Shown here: positions 1 through 11,726 of the stretch, piece by piece
Numbering within the stretch: position 1 is the first letter of the stretch
Layout of the letters: every line of letters starts with the position of its first letter
Origin: Carposina sasakii
Taxonomy: Eukaryota; Arthropoda; Insecta; Lepidoptera; Carposinidae
Assembly: GCA_014607495.2 (NCBI GenBank)
Contig: CP053152.1
Location: 4,650,001 to 4,714,000 of the forward strand
Length of the DNA: 64,000 bases
Reading direction: 5' to 3'
Made by a program: the position numbers and the translations under genes
The notes under the pieces: model-generated
Told to the model about the DNA's origin: nothing
Database searches by the model: none
Seen by the model: the letters and a program-made list of their open reading frames with translations, nothing else

Positions 1-3000
1 GCCCCTCTAAATATGCGTATCGATAAATGATGTTGCAGAAATAAAAAAATAATAATTAAATTAATTAATTTGCAAACGAGGGCAACGATCGATCCACAGA
101 CGGTCTTAGACTTTTAAATAATTAATTAATGAAATTATTGCATTATCATTAAGACAGTAGTCATTAGCATTTCTATCAATTACAGATGTCATTCTTAGAG
201 TAATTTTTAGCATTTTCAACAATTATTTGATGCAGGTGATTATTAATTGAAATCATTAGTACTAAAACATTACAAGAATAACAATTGTACGCAGTACGCA
301 GTAATGAGGGTAGTGTAGTATAAATTGGTTGGTAATCCTTTATTTTACATCAGTTTTGATTTCTATTTCGTTCTAATAAATATGTCTTTCCGTGGATTTG
401 TTACAAATCTTGACCTTTATTGCGCTTTACGCAAACACAATGATCTACGTGACTTTGATCATCTATTCGGTGTCCTTAAAACGAATTGCAACGTTTCTCT
501 TTGTGAAGGTGCCGAAGAAGACTTAAAGAACTGGTGTCGTCGATTTTGCTACCGGATCTATCCTAAATGGTCTCAAGCTGGAAGAAGCGAAGGAAAGTTT
601 CTAAATAAACACTCAGAGTGGTTGCAGTCTGAAGTCCAGTGGCCGGATTCCCTAAAGGAAAATAATTTGCCTTTACAAGTATTACCTACGAACGCAATAG
701 AAGAAGAAACTACTGAGCAGACGAATTTACCTTCTAAATCCGATGCCTCTACGTGTACTCATGTCTCTCCTCGTAAGCCCTTTGAAGATTTAAGTCCTCG
801 TCAAAAGAAAAGACGCACTGAAGTACTTAGGGCATCTAGCAGCACTGACGAGATTATGTTTTCTGCACAAAGCAGTCTTAGGGCTGCAGGGGAAAATGAT
901 GTAGCTGATATTATGAAGTTTTTGATGGAAAATCCTACAGAAGCTTCTAAGATCAAAGATTTCATTGGCGGACGGAGTACCACAGATTCAGATAAATGTA
1001 TATCTCCACTAAAGGCCCTAGCTTTGTTTGTGTCGATGAACCTTTCAAAATGGCGTTATATGACTTTACGGGATTTTCATGCTAAAGAAGGAGTAGCTCA
1101 ATATCCCAGTTATTACATGCTTCTGAAAGAAAAAAAGAAATGTTACCCAAAACAAGAAGACGTTACAATTACTGAACACTCTGCTAAAATCAAATTGCAA
1201 GCGTTGCTAGACCTTACTACGACAAGACTTCTACAAACCCAAAACCTCTCTACCACTGAGGAGAAAACCTGGTGCTCGTGAGCAAATGGGGCTTTGACGG
1301 TGCTTCGGATCAAAGTGTTTACCACCAGAAAACAAGTGAAACTGAGGAAACGAATTTCGCCAGTGTATTTGTTGCAAGTCTTGTACCAATCCGGCTCACA
1401 TCCGAAACTGGCCAAATAATTTGGGAAAATGAGCGGCCCTCGTCAACATCTCTTTGTCGACCAATCCTAATCAAGTTCATCAAAGAAACAAAAGAAAATG
1501 TTCAAATGGAGATGTCTGAATTCGAAGAAGAGATTAAGCTTCTGCAACCTACTAAGAGCGATGACGTAAGTGTAAAGCACCAGTTGCATTTGACGATGAT
1601 AGATGGTAAGATTCACTCATACATATCAGGCACAGCAGCATCAGTGTGCGACATTTGCAAAGCGCGTCCAAATGAGATGAACGACATTAGTAAAGTAAGA
1701 AGCAAGCCAGTGCACGAAGACATGTTTAAATACGGACTTAGCTCGCTCCATGCATGGATCCGGACCATGGAGTGTTGTCTTCACATCGCATACAGATTAG
1801 ACATAAAATCATGGCAAGCTAGAGGTGATGAAGCAAAGAAGAATGTTGCTGAAAGAAAATCAGCAATTCAAGAAAACTTCAAAAAAGAAACTGGAATGCG
1901 TCTTGATGTTGTCAAGCAAGGGAGTGGAACCACCAACACCGGTAATTGTGCTAGAAGGTTTTTTGAAAACCCAGAAAAATCTGCTGAATTAACCGGATTA
2001 GATGCGAGACTTTTAAGAAGGCTAGCTGTCATTTTACAGTGTATATCTTCAGGAGAGAAACTCGACATTGACAAATTTCGTATGTTCTGTAATGACACTA
2101 CTTTGCTCTACGTGGAATTATATCCATGGTTTTATATGCCGTCTAGTCTCCACAAATTGCTGGTCCATGGGCCAGATGTCATTGAGAACTTTTCAATGAT
2201 GCCTATCGGCTTTTTGTCCGAAGAAGCCTCGGAGGCACGAAATAAAGAATTTAGAAAGTACCGCGAAGGACATTCAAGAAAACATAGCAGTGTCTCGTGT
2301 AATGAAGATGTACTACACAATCTTTTATTATCTTCTGATCCGGTTCTTACAAGTATTCGCCCAATGTATAACAAATTTATTAAAAATCTTGTTTCTCAGA
2401 ATTTTATGAACTGATTATATCCGAGACAGGTAAATTTAATTTTGTCGATATAAACGAGTTAATCGAAATAGACTCCGCATCAGAATTGATCGATGATGAT
2501 TGTGAAGACGATTCATAAATAAATTAAAATTTTAATTAAAATAAATATAAATAAATAAATTTTTTATTACAGTTTAATAAAAAGATCTCATTCGTGTAAC
2601 TAGAGTCTTTCTCTCTGTGTTTATAGACATTTTTAGTTAAATTTATCTGTACTATTTTATAGATTTATAATGCATGTTGTGCTTTTCGTATTTTTTGAAT
2701 TTTATTAAATAAATACTACCACTAACAATTTTAGTGTAATTTAGTTCTCAAACCATTTGACCTACATTTTGGACATGTCAAAAATCAAAATTACAAGATC
2801 ACTTTCATTGTAGTGTTCAGTATGGAACTTTTTCGTATATAAAAATAGACATCTCTATGTACCGCAGAAAGTGCACGTTTGGCGCACTATGTGTGTTAGC
2901 ATTAATTGTAGTTCTCTCAAATATAAACACAATACCGAAGACCGCAACTTGAAACGAGGCCGGAATCAAGAGATATGTAAGTAAGTTTGACCATTTCCAT

Positions 3001-3182
3001 AGTAAGAAGATACTATTTCTCAATTATCTCCTCAAATATAACAGTTACAAAAAAACTTTAAATAATAACTTTCAAAGACATTGATCTACCAAACAAGATG
3101 GCATAATTAGTTTCTCAAGATTCACCAATTTTATTTTTTGGATGCGAATGTCCAGCACCTCCCATACATTGGAACCACTGTG
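1..3182 (+). mobile_element. Transib-type DNA transposon, decayed, left end outside window
   Basis: The body encodes a frameshifted RAG1-like transposase (382-2518). The proposed right terminus is at 3182, where the + strand ends in CCACTGTG. Read inward from that end, the sequence starts CACAGTGG, the Transib terminal signature that resembles the RSS heptamer. The distance from stop codon to terminus (664 bp) is close to that of the intact Transib at 59838-63752 (631 bp), which supports the boundary. The left terminus is not visible; by analogy it should lie several hundred bases before position 1. Without it, the target duplication (candidate right copy 3183-3187, TGGCG) cannot be confirmed. 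Confidence 0.75.
382..2518 (+). pseudogene. Transib (RAG1-like) transposase pseudogene, two frameshifts
   Basis: The ATG at 382 begins MSFRGFVTNLDLY, which aligns with MESLITNLDLF of the Transib at the other end of the window; the longer frame back to 325 uses a TTG. The first frame is open to 1281. The frame changes near 1268 (equivalent to a 1-base loss) and continues with SKWGFDGASDQS to 2414. A second shift near 2410 restores an acidic tail ending EDDS at 2516-2518. Conserved marks are the RKPFEDLSPRQKKRR nuclear-localisation-like block, first catalytic Asp in WGFDGAS, second Asp in TMIDGK, a CDIC zinc pair, GSGTTN, the HKLLVH histidine pair, and the SEEASEARNKEFRKYR block with the catalytic Glu. 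The protein is clearly divergent from the second copy, so it is a separate Transib lineage. It cannot make full-length transposase. Confidence 0.9.
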
Positions 3183-4247
3183 TGGCGGCTATATTTAACG
3201 TATTTTGACAGCCGAAAAATCGGTTTATCATATCGTGTTTCGCTGGTCATGCTAGGCTTGCTGGTATTGCCGTGTACACCATGTATGAGATAGACAAAGC
3301 GACAGACATCGAGATTTTTCCATTCAAAAAATCTGGTAGGTAAAGTATTCTAAGCGTAAAAACAGTCCCCGGTGTGTTCTGACTACCCCGTTTTGGGGAT
3401 GCAGCCGTGCCTTCATATAATGTATGTAAAAAATAACCCTTTAAAAAATCTACTACGAATACATACATGTAACATCGTTTATTATTATTTACCCTAATCT
3501 TACTTTCGCATGTGCCTAATTATAGGCAGAGTAATTAAACGGGGTTGTCTATCAAACAGTTTGGGCGGTGCTGAGTAACTTCCGCTGCTAAGTGGTGGGT
3601 CATCGATAGCTGTAGACTAGCTCTTATCGATAGGTCAGTGAGGAGAACTGTCCGGTTTATGTAACATTTGACCGTATTCTATGAAGATGGATAAGTATGT
3701 ATTTTATCTTTATGTATATTTTTAAATTGTACTTATAGAGTTTTCTATGCCGATGCGAGGCTTTGCTAGATAGAATACTTCAGCTTCACCTCGTTTTAAA
3801 CATGTCGTAAGACCAGCTATAAACTTGTCACTGATATTTTACATCTGATTCCGGTTAGTTGGGATAGCCTACAGTAGAATGTTTGTAGTTAGTAACGAGC
3901 AGTTCGTAGCATTTGCTACGAATAGCACCCACGTGGTAACCGAGGTATCTCGTAATTTCGTCTCATATAGTAGGTATCTACAGACAACCGATTGGGCCCT
4001 TAGATAAAGTAAAACTGCTTTGGAACGACACGAAACCTACATTTGTCATCTGGATTTGTAACATGGTGGCTACCTACTTGGTCAAGTCATTTAGCATATG
4101 GGTTAATTTGATGTACTGAAGTTATAATAGACATAATTATATGGCTATTAGGGTTTAAAACATCATTCTTCATAGGATAGGTTAGGCAGGCATTTATGAT
4201 TTAGCAAATGTGCCCGCAAATTTTCATTCTTAAGTGGGTAGACTTAC
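3183..4247. other. No recognisable gene
   Basis: Intergenic sequence next to the Transib end. The minus strand near 3540-3655 has a roughly 37-codon open stretch preceded by an AG, but its polypyrimidine tract is poor, so I do not call it an exon. A TATCGATA-type motif lies near 3628-3640. Confidence 0.5.
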
Positions 4248-4315
4248 CAGGTGGAATGTTTCTGTTGTAGTTGGTCGGGAGCTGGTACGAGGACTGGTCC
4301 ATGAACAGGATCTGG
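4248..4315 (-). CDS. Candidate internal coding exon of an unidentified host gene
   Basis: On the minus strand a good acceptor (branch-like CTAAC, pyrimidine-rich CTTTACCTTCTTTCCAG) is followed by 68 nt and a consensus donor (CTG|GTAAGTC). The frame that reads QILFMDQSSYQLPTNY then NRNIPPG is open and protein-like; the flanks close it in all frames, as expected of an exon. Entry is phase 2 and exit phase 1. A tandem acceptor CCAGCCAG could move the start by 4 nt. I do not recognise the protein. It could be a downstream exon of the minus-strand gene suggested at 17797-18018, but this is only a hypothesis. Confidence 0.45.
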
Positions 4316-4729
4316 CTGGAAAGAAGGTAAAGTGAGTTAGCTATGTCAACATACCTATAGCCTTAACCTACAACCTTTCTATAATTTCGGACACGGTTGA
4401 TGATCTCAGGTAAAACTAATTTACCTATATCTACTCGTATGTATGTCTATGTAATATATACCTTACATCTAACGAAAAAAAAACCATTGAAATATAATTA
4501 CTATAATGGCATGCGCAAATTCATAATAAAATATTACATGCCATTTACTAATCTTCGACTTTACAATAAATTAGTAAATGACCGGCTGTGTATTGTTTTT
4601 TTGAATAACATTATCATTGGCGCGTTAGTAGTTTTTGTTTTGCATTTAAGATGCATCTTCATGAATTTATCTTTTTAATATCTTCTATGCATACAAAATG
4701 CTTTGTCGTTATTTGAAACCTGGAGAGAA

Positions 4730-4841
4730 AGTACACCGATTTTTATATGACGTAGGCATCGGATTTATCAAAGTTTTCACGGGAACGGGAAATAACAGGA
4801 ATCCTAAAGTTTACGAGGACGAAGTCAAGGGCGTCTGCTAG
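4730..4841 (+). mobile_element. Degenerate Helitron 3' fragment
   Basis: It ends in GAGGACGAAGTC...GGGCGTCTGCTAG followed by T. This is the same hairpin-plus-CTAG terminus as the better preserved copies at 14095-14333 and 21572-21811. The 5' part is unrecognisable. Confidence 0.5.
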
Positions 4842-5534
4842 TAGGTATAGCATACAATTCTAATATCTACCAAGTAAGTAAAGCGCACTTTACTGAACTA
4901 GATCGTTGTTTGACTCGGTGCTTTATTTGCACATAGCTAACGTACCAGCTACAAAACATTAACTTCTTTTCGCTGTAATCTCAATGAGCATTCCCAATCA
5001 CATAATAGCTAAACTAATCGCTAATTTGGGCGTGTACCAATTATAGATAATACGACATTACGGCGATTACTTAGGTTGTTGTAGTAGCAGGTAGTTAAGG
5101 GTACTACCATAGAAATGTATAAGAGGAGATACCAAATCCCTGGGTACGACTGACTCGACAAAAAAGTTTCAAGCTTTATAATTCTTTATTGTACACATAA
5201 AAAAAACACAATATAAAATAATTTAAAAGACGATGTGCAACGGCGAGCTTATCTCTAACAGAGATTTCTTCCAGCCAACAATTTTTTATTAAAATTAAGT
5301 GATTAGCAAAGAAGAGGAAATCACACGTGCACAAACAAATCATAAAAAAAACAAAGTACATATTATAAACAATTAAATAAATACATGCAATATAACTAAA
5401 TAGATAGTACCTACATATATAAATACATACATATTTTATAAAATGGAATAAAAGATAAAATTACACAGCATCAATGAAGAGAAAGGTAGTGGCTTCTCAA
5501 CTTGTTGTTTTTTAGATATACGATTGTCTTGTAA
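4842..5534. other. No recognisable gene
   Basis: AT-rich intergenic DNA. The short minus ORF at 5176-5361 has no exon signals or family resemblance. Confidence 0.5.
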
Positions 5535-5780
5535 TTAAAATAAATAAATATTCACACATTTCACAACACATTAACTTACTTCCACGTTAAGATCCATAAG
5601 GTCTTGTGTCGTGGGTACTAAGCAACGGTATATAAATACATAGATAAGTATAGAAACATCCATCACTCGGAAACAAACATCAATATTCATCATATCAATG
5701 TTTGCACCTCCCGGGATTCGAACCCAGGACTTATGACGTCGCAGGCAGGGTCACTACCTACTACACAAATCGGCCGTCGC
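5535..5780 (-). mobile_element. tRNA-derived SINE, near full length
   Basis: Reading the minus strand, the head near 5780 carries a tRNA-like A-box region (GTGTAGTAGGTAG) and an exact B-box GGTTCGAATCC near 5714-5724. A roughly 160-bp tRNA-unrelated body follows and ends in an A/T-rich TTTATTTATTTT tail. A second copy lacking the tRNA head lies at 24650-24816. The RNA polymerase III promoter layout is typical of lepidopteran SINEs. Confidence 0.8.
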
Positions 5781-6252
5781 CGATAGTAAATTTAAAGATC
5801 TATATCCTATCTATAAATAAACCTAGGATTACTAAATGTAGGCCAATATGTACTTGATCAGCTGTCAGTCAATGCCTTCAGTACCTACCTACTACTAAGC
5901 CGTGACGTCACCTAGTAAAGATAATGCAATTACTAGTGAAGGTGAAGAGTTCCTTATAAGAGAGATTAAGGGCTTATATTTAAGCACCGTTATATAAACA
6001 CTTGCTGTTTCTACAAGAATAATACTTTATAAAAGATACAAATCATTTAATTCAGACCTAGAGCCATATGCAAGCTTATGTAATTAGTTTTTGGATTTAC
6101 CTACGAGTACCTGCGAAGTAAAAAAATATTTTGATCTGTTCTTCAAAACAGAACACACATACGTAGGTATGTGTGTATGTTTACTAACACACATTTTCGT
6201 ATTGCCTAATATAGTATAGTGTGTCATGCAGTTATTTAGAAATTGTTATATA
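5781..6252. other. No recognisable gene
   Basis: Intergenic; nothing beyond short A/T-rich tracts and an ACGTAGGTATGTGTG-type simple stretch near 6160-6180. Confidence 0.5.
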
Positions 6253-6505
6253 CAGGATGTAACAAAAGGGGTATGTTAAGCGAAAAGCTATGTTAATAGC
6301 CCACTAAAAGGAACCCACATTTCAGATTCGAAATCACATGTTTAATTTTTCAGATAGTATGGAGAATTCCTACATAAGTTAGGAATGTTCATACAATCTT
6401 GAAAAATAAACATGTAATTTCGAATCTCAAATTTTGAAAATAGGTTCTCTATAGTGGGCTATTTACATAGTTTTTCCCTTAACAAACACTTTCTGTTACA
6501 CTCTG
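6253..6505. mobile_element. Mariner/Tc-like MITE with long inverted repeats
   Basis: Left end CAGGATGTAACAAAAGGG and right end (inverted) CAGAGTGTAACAGAAAG, each flanked by TA, indicating TA target duplication. Arms extend about 65 bp (left TTAATAGCCCACTA, right TAGTGGGCTATT). No coding capacity. A partial copy (right half) is at 52625-52749. Confidence 0.75.
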
Positions 6506-6678
6506 TATATTTAAAATAAGTACCTATAGCTATCGAAATACATCGCGCGGTTTATGAGTTTTTTTAATACAATTTACTACGGACATAACATGTCTTAAAT
6601 TAATGTAATTGGTGTTATAGAGAAGCAATTAACTATTGACGTACCTCTATAGTAGAAAATCTTTAAAATATATTTAAA

Positions 6679-6888
6679 CTAGCGGCCGCTCACGGCTTCA
6701 CCCGCGTGAGAGCGCATTACTCCTGTGCGAAGCCGGGGCGGGTCCCTAGTTATACATTATAAACCTTCCTCATGAATCACTCTATCTATTAAAAAAAACC
6801 GCATCAAAATCCGTTCCCTAGTGTGAAAGATCTAAGCATGCATAGGGACAGACAGCAGATAGCGATTTTGTTTTATAGCATGTGTGGT
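6679..6888. repeat. Dispersed repeat with Helitron-like CTAG ends
   Basis: It begins CTAGCGGCCGCTCACGG and contains GCGAAGCCGGGGCGGGTCC followed by CTAGT. The AAAGATCTAAGCATGCATAGGG...TTTTGTTTTATAGCATGT block recurs at 39552-39628, and its GC-rich part recurs near 47150-47190. It is a composite or decayed Helitron-related repeat; its exact ends are uncertain. Confidence 0.45.
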
Positions 6889-7326
6889 CCTGAAGGGTTA
6901 TTAACATGTAGGGACATCGTAAAGGTCCGCATGCGTAATCGCTTAAAAATTCTATCACATCCGTGGTTGTGGATGCAGATTACGTAAATACGAGTAGTAC
7001 CAAAAAAACTATTAAGAATTCTGTATGTGTGTCTACATTTTAAACAAGATTAAGGGCATTATGGTGTAATCTATTTATTTATGCTCGTAGTGTATGATAC
7101 TGACAGGCAAGGAATACTTATGTAAGTAAAGTTAGAAAAACTACCAATATTACGATTTTTTTAGGTAAGTATGTTATTGCTTTTTAACTTTAAACTTGAT
7201 ACCCGAAAATAATTACGACACCTACAAAATACCTAAACGCAATATTGATCAAAATAACATGATATTCGGTATAACAAGTTTGTTTATTGCCTATACTTAA
7301 CCTAGTATAAATTTATCTAGCTAGAT

Positions 7327-7546
7327 CAGTGGTTCCCAAAGTGGTCCAGGAAGACCCCCAGGGGTCCACAGGAGACCCGATGGGGGTCTACGTTGGCGTG
7401 AAAAAATGGGGTTTCACCTTAGATTTGTTTTCATCTAAGGGTTTCACAATTAATTTGTATGTAGTGTAGGCCTGTAGGTAGGGGGTCTACCAGAACCAGT
7501 TAACTTTTAAAAGGGGTCTATGAGAAAAAAAGTTTGGGAATCCCTG
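7327..7546. mobile_element. hAT-type MITE with perfect 8-bp target duplication
   Basis: The left terminus CAGTGGTTCCCAAAG and right terminus (inverted) CAGGGATTCCCAAAC flank a 220-bp element. The 8-bp duplication AGCTAGAT is at 7319-7326 and 7547-7554. CAGTGGTTCCCAAA is a widespread hAT terminus. No ORF inside. Confidence 0.88.
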
Positions 7547-10500
7547 AGCTAGATCGTTATCAATTCAGTTTGACTACGGCTGATTTTGGGACTAAGACAC
7601 TCTACTACGAGCTACTATGCCATTTGCGATAAGGTCATGATGCTACGACGCGTATGCGCAAGCACACTGTTGTGTGGTTTCAGGAGAGAAGAATAGCACC
7701 ATCCCATGTCTGTGGGTATCCTAAGAGGAGGCAAATAATTCCATGCAATGTTGCTTTAGCACAGTTTTATTAACACAACCATGATCTCTTAGAATAATGA
7801 TTGCGTAGTGAAGACTCATAATTAATCTAAGCATGATCTTTTAAAGCAAGATTTGATTTAAATTGATTTTGATTTAAAATGGTACATAAATTATTAGATG
7901 TTAAGGCAAGGGCAATTTTTTATTTCTATAAAATATTTTCTTAAAATAGCGATGTTTTGATTAATTGTACACGATGGAAATAGAAAAACTGAGTGACAAA
8001 GTTCAGTCACAGTTTTCAAGTACCAGTAGTAAAGTTCTCTGTAGTAGTGTACTCGTATAGTGCATTGTTACACATATATGATTTGCGCGGAAGGAAGCAA
8101 GTGGTATTCCCCGGCTAATTGCATTAGCAATAAAATTAATATTTACTATAACCTTGAAGTCAAGCCTTGCTGAAGCTTACGAAGTTTATATGAAGTATAA
8201 TTAAGGACAAAACTTGTAGTTGCATGTCTTGAAACATACACGAATATCACTGGAATAGTTTTGGTATTTAAATACTAAGTTACTTGGAAATAGAGCTGAA
8301 TATGTAATGAGTTGGCATTGTAGTAGTACTTATCGTATGAGGTCATCGATTTGGGATTAATTACTGTTTAATATTAACTTCCTTGTTTCAATTAAAATTT
8401 GTAATTTTTATGCATATGGTATACAGAGTGACATACGTTTCCAAGAGTCAAGTGAATTTGCCTATCGTACTTGAATTGGGTGTTAAGACAAAGTAACATC
8501 GTTTTGTACTGATGTTGTCTTAACATTCCTACCAATAGTGGTTAAACTTCGTTCCGTGATTTGGCGTACGCGCAAAAAGAAGGGCCCTATTATGGGCCCT
8601 ATTGAAGTAAATGAGTCGATAACAAACCTCTATTAATTTGATCGAGAGATAGTGCAATGCCGCTTGTTTTTCGGTGCTCATTTGGCTTTTAAAAATAAAT
8701 CATGAAATCAATTGTTATCGCAGTCTCGCAGTCGGATTGGCACAATCATTAACAAGATCGCCGGAACAATTTTATGGCCATTTGCATAATCGTTTATGTG
8801 TTTACACGTTTTATGTCTCTGTTCTGTTTTGATACTTCATGGTTTTACTGGAATACTCGAAAGGTTTATTCGGTTATTCATAGATTTATGATTTTGGTAC
8901 CAGATGTTGCAGTTTTAAAATTTTAGAGAGTGTCTGCCTGTTTTATATTCTAATGACTTGAAGAGGCTGGTAACTGCATGCAAAAACGGAAGATAGAGCC
9001 TTGTGTCGTGCCCTGGGGGAGGCCTACGCTTATAGCTTTTGACTAATAATTTTATGCTGGAATAAATATAAGCATAATGATTATTTTAGACTCTGCCTAC
9101 CCTGTAAGGGATAAAGGCTAAATCATATAATCACATATGATTATATTATTTTAGATGAAAAATTTATGTGTAATAATTTTAATTATGCTGCGCCCGCATC
9201 GTTTAATTGCAGCACTCCTAGTTTTTTACCGTAGGGCCTATTCTACTGAAACTACGTATCTTCCAAAACTAGATCGAATGACCCGCTATTTCACAACCTA
9301 AATTGAGACACATTCTTCCTTAATCATTCCACTACAAATGTATTTGACAGCGGTATTTCTGTACTCATGAGCACTTTTACATTAAACAGCTCCATATATC
9401 CGTCTATTTTCGACCTAACCATAGATTATGAGAACGGTCCAGAATGTGAGTGTTGCCAGTAACAAATTCTGGGTAAGTATCGACAAGGTATTTATCTATC
9501 GATGCGTTGATCCCTTTGATACTTGGGGCTGATTGTTGGCTGATGGCCAAACGGCTGATTGATTGAAGGTATGCCCCGAAGACCGAGGATTGATATTAAA
9601 TGGCGTGATCCGTGGTATTCTGCAGGCAGATTTTGTAACTTGCACATGGAACGTCAAAATACTACCACGCGACCCTTTCAAAGATTTCGTATTTAGTATA
9701 GTACACAGACTTTACACCAAAAGAGTAATACGAATTTTATGTTTTATAGCGACAATTCAAAATTGCGACCAGTCGCACATTACAAAATCGGGGGCCGGTA
9801 TGTAGTGTGGAATGGCAGGTGGTCTAAGTTAATACAGAAGGTGCTACATCATTCGAGGACTAGATTCGCCGTAGCTTCATTCATATGGCGGTTGCGGGTC
9901 TGTTTCTTTACGAGAATGACGATTTGAATAATATACTCGGAATATTATGGAAATCAGGAAACAAGTACCTATTTAGGTACAATAATAATATATTTTAACA
10001 GTAAGTAGGTACATATATACAATTTTAGAAGAGTAAGTTTTTATACCATAAAATTTTCATAATAGGCACACATTCCTTTGCCGTCAATTCTTTGAATAGG
10101 TAGGTTCGAAATTCAAAAAACTGACGCCGGGGAAAAAATCAAAAACAAGTCAAAAACGTTCTAGGAATTTAAAACGAGAAAGAAAAATGTTATAAACTTT
10201 ACATACATACGTATGTACATAGTAAAATCAATTAATTGTTTATTACTTAGTGTGATAGTGTAAAAGTTTGTGAAATAATAAGACTTTAGTGTTATTCATA
10301 ATTAAAAACAATATTTGAGTAATAGAATTATAACCTATAGAAAGTGTGTTCCAACCAAACGCAAGGCGAAAAAACAGGCATAAAATATCGACTTGACGTA
10401 TGCATGACATAAAATTAATGTTGCCATAAAAATGTTTTTTCCCTAGATGTGGGGAAATAGTCGATAAATTTATTATTGATGCTGAGAAGTATATTGATTT

Positions 10501-11617
10501 GCAAACTCTTGTAGAATTATCGTGAAATTTAAATATAGAATATATTAAAAGGAGATGATCGGACTTTTCCACATCATTGGTCCAAAAGTGCTGGAAAAAA
10601 CAAAAAAATACTATATTCTGTTAAAAATTGTCCCTCTGAATAATTTGTCATTATGTCAACAAAGCTGTGAGGCCATTCTCCGTGGTTTTATTTCATTCAA
10701 CAAAGGAAAGGACGATGCCCATTTTAAAGATCTAATGCTCAGAACATAATATTATAGTAACAATATGCATAGTTTTAAATGATTAAGTGAGAGAGCTTGC
10801 ACGTAATTCCACAATCAATCAAAGACAAAATCGATCAAACTACTAGTTCCGCCACTGTTTGAAGTTCAGAGAATAATTATCACATAAATATTATTTATGA
10901 AATACTTATAAAATAGTAGGATGATTTATTATCGTATAGTAGAATTTATATGTAGTTTTGACTATTACTTCACTAACGACATACGAGTACAGTACCTTCG
11001 TGGGGACGGCGTTTTGACGTAATTTACATAAGCCACCTTTAGTCATGTACTTATAACTTTCATCAAAATGAGCAGAACATATACGTGACTGTGGTTTTGG
11101 TTTCCATGTATCTTCTCTTCGATTGAGTCTTACAATTTTTATCCAATTGTCAGTAGTTATTGAGTTAGCAGGAAATCTAAAATTCCAGAGTAATGAAAGA
11201 ATCTGTTTTTATTCCTATATTCTTTTTCTTCTTTAAATATTAAAAATTTAAATATATAAATATAGGCACGGTTCAGGGTTCCGGAACAGAAGTCAGAACC
11301 CTGAAAATAACATAACATGCATGTGTTATAATTAATAAAGTTTCATTAGCCGACTCCATTTGGACGGAATACGCTCATTCTCGTTTTTTAATTAAGTTAT
11401 CATAAAATGTCATAATTTTATTATATTTCTTATAACAAGAAGACTGTAGGTAAGTATAACCGGAGTATTCATAGTTGCGATAGGTAGTTACCTTCACTTT
11501 TACCTACAATCTGCATGTTTAAAAATAGGGTAAAATTTCACACACATGGCAACATTTTGTTCCGAATGACAGATAAAAAAAATATGAAAATTTGATTGTG
11601 TATTTATTGTTTTATTT
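7547..11617. other. Mostly featureless AT-rich DNA
   Basis: No convincing gene. At 9090-9150 there is a weak SINE-tail match (CTGCCTACCCTGTAAGGGAT) and near 9000-9030 a trace of an RTE-like CTGGGGGAGGCC tail. A short ATG-initiated frame ending at a GTAAGT donor near 9473 is too short to call. The ORFs at 9563-9805, 10243-10572 and 10555-10749 show no domain or splice support. Confidence 0.5.
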
Positions 11618-11726
11618 ATGGAATTACGTAAAAACATCAAATATTTACCGGTGAAATGTGATGTTATTTATTTTCTTATGTTTTTGAGCATAGTTTTGGC
11701 AGGATCTCAGTGCACATTTCGTCATG
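11618..11726 (+). CDS. Candidate first coding exon of a secreted protein (signal peptide)
   Basis: The ATG at 11618 opens 36 codons: a basic N-terminus (MELRKNIKYLPVK), a hydrophobic core (VIYFLMFLSIVLA), a small-residue cleavage region (AGSQC) and then TFRH. The frame runs directly into a consensus donor CATG|GTAAGTCC (exon end 11726, phase 1). Signal peptide plus immediate strong donor is the common layout of a secreted-protein first exon. The stop 13 codons beyond the donor explains why it is missed by length-filtered ORF calling. I do not recognise the protein and cannot see exon 2. Confidence 0.45.

Noticed and set aside
4326..4410. Upstream minus-strand exon reading PEIINRVRNYRK before 4248-4315
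   Set aside because: Would need a 59-nt intron with a poor GTTGTA donor; too speculative to call.
9388..9472. Mini-exon ending at GTGAGT or GTAAGT on the plus strand
   Set aside because: Possible frames are under 20 codons and the acceptor is weak; not distinguishable from chance.
10243..10749. 109-codon minus ORF and 64-codon plus ORF
   Set aside because: AT-rich frames without recognisable motifs; the plus frame is mildly protein-like at its end but has no start context or exon signals.
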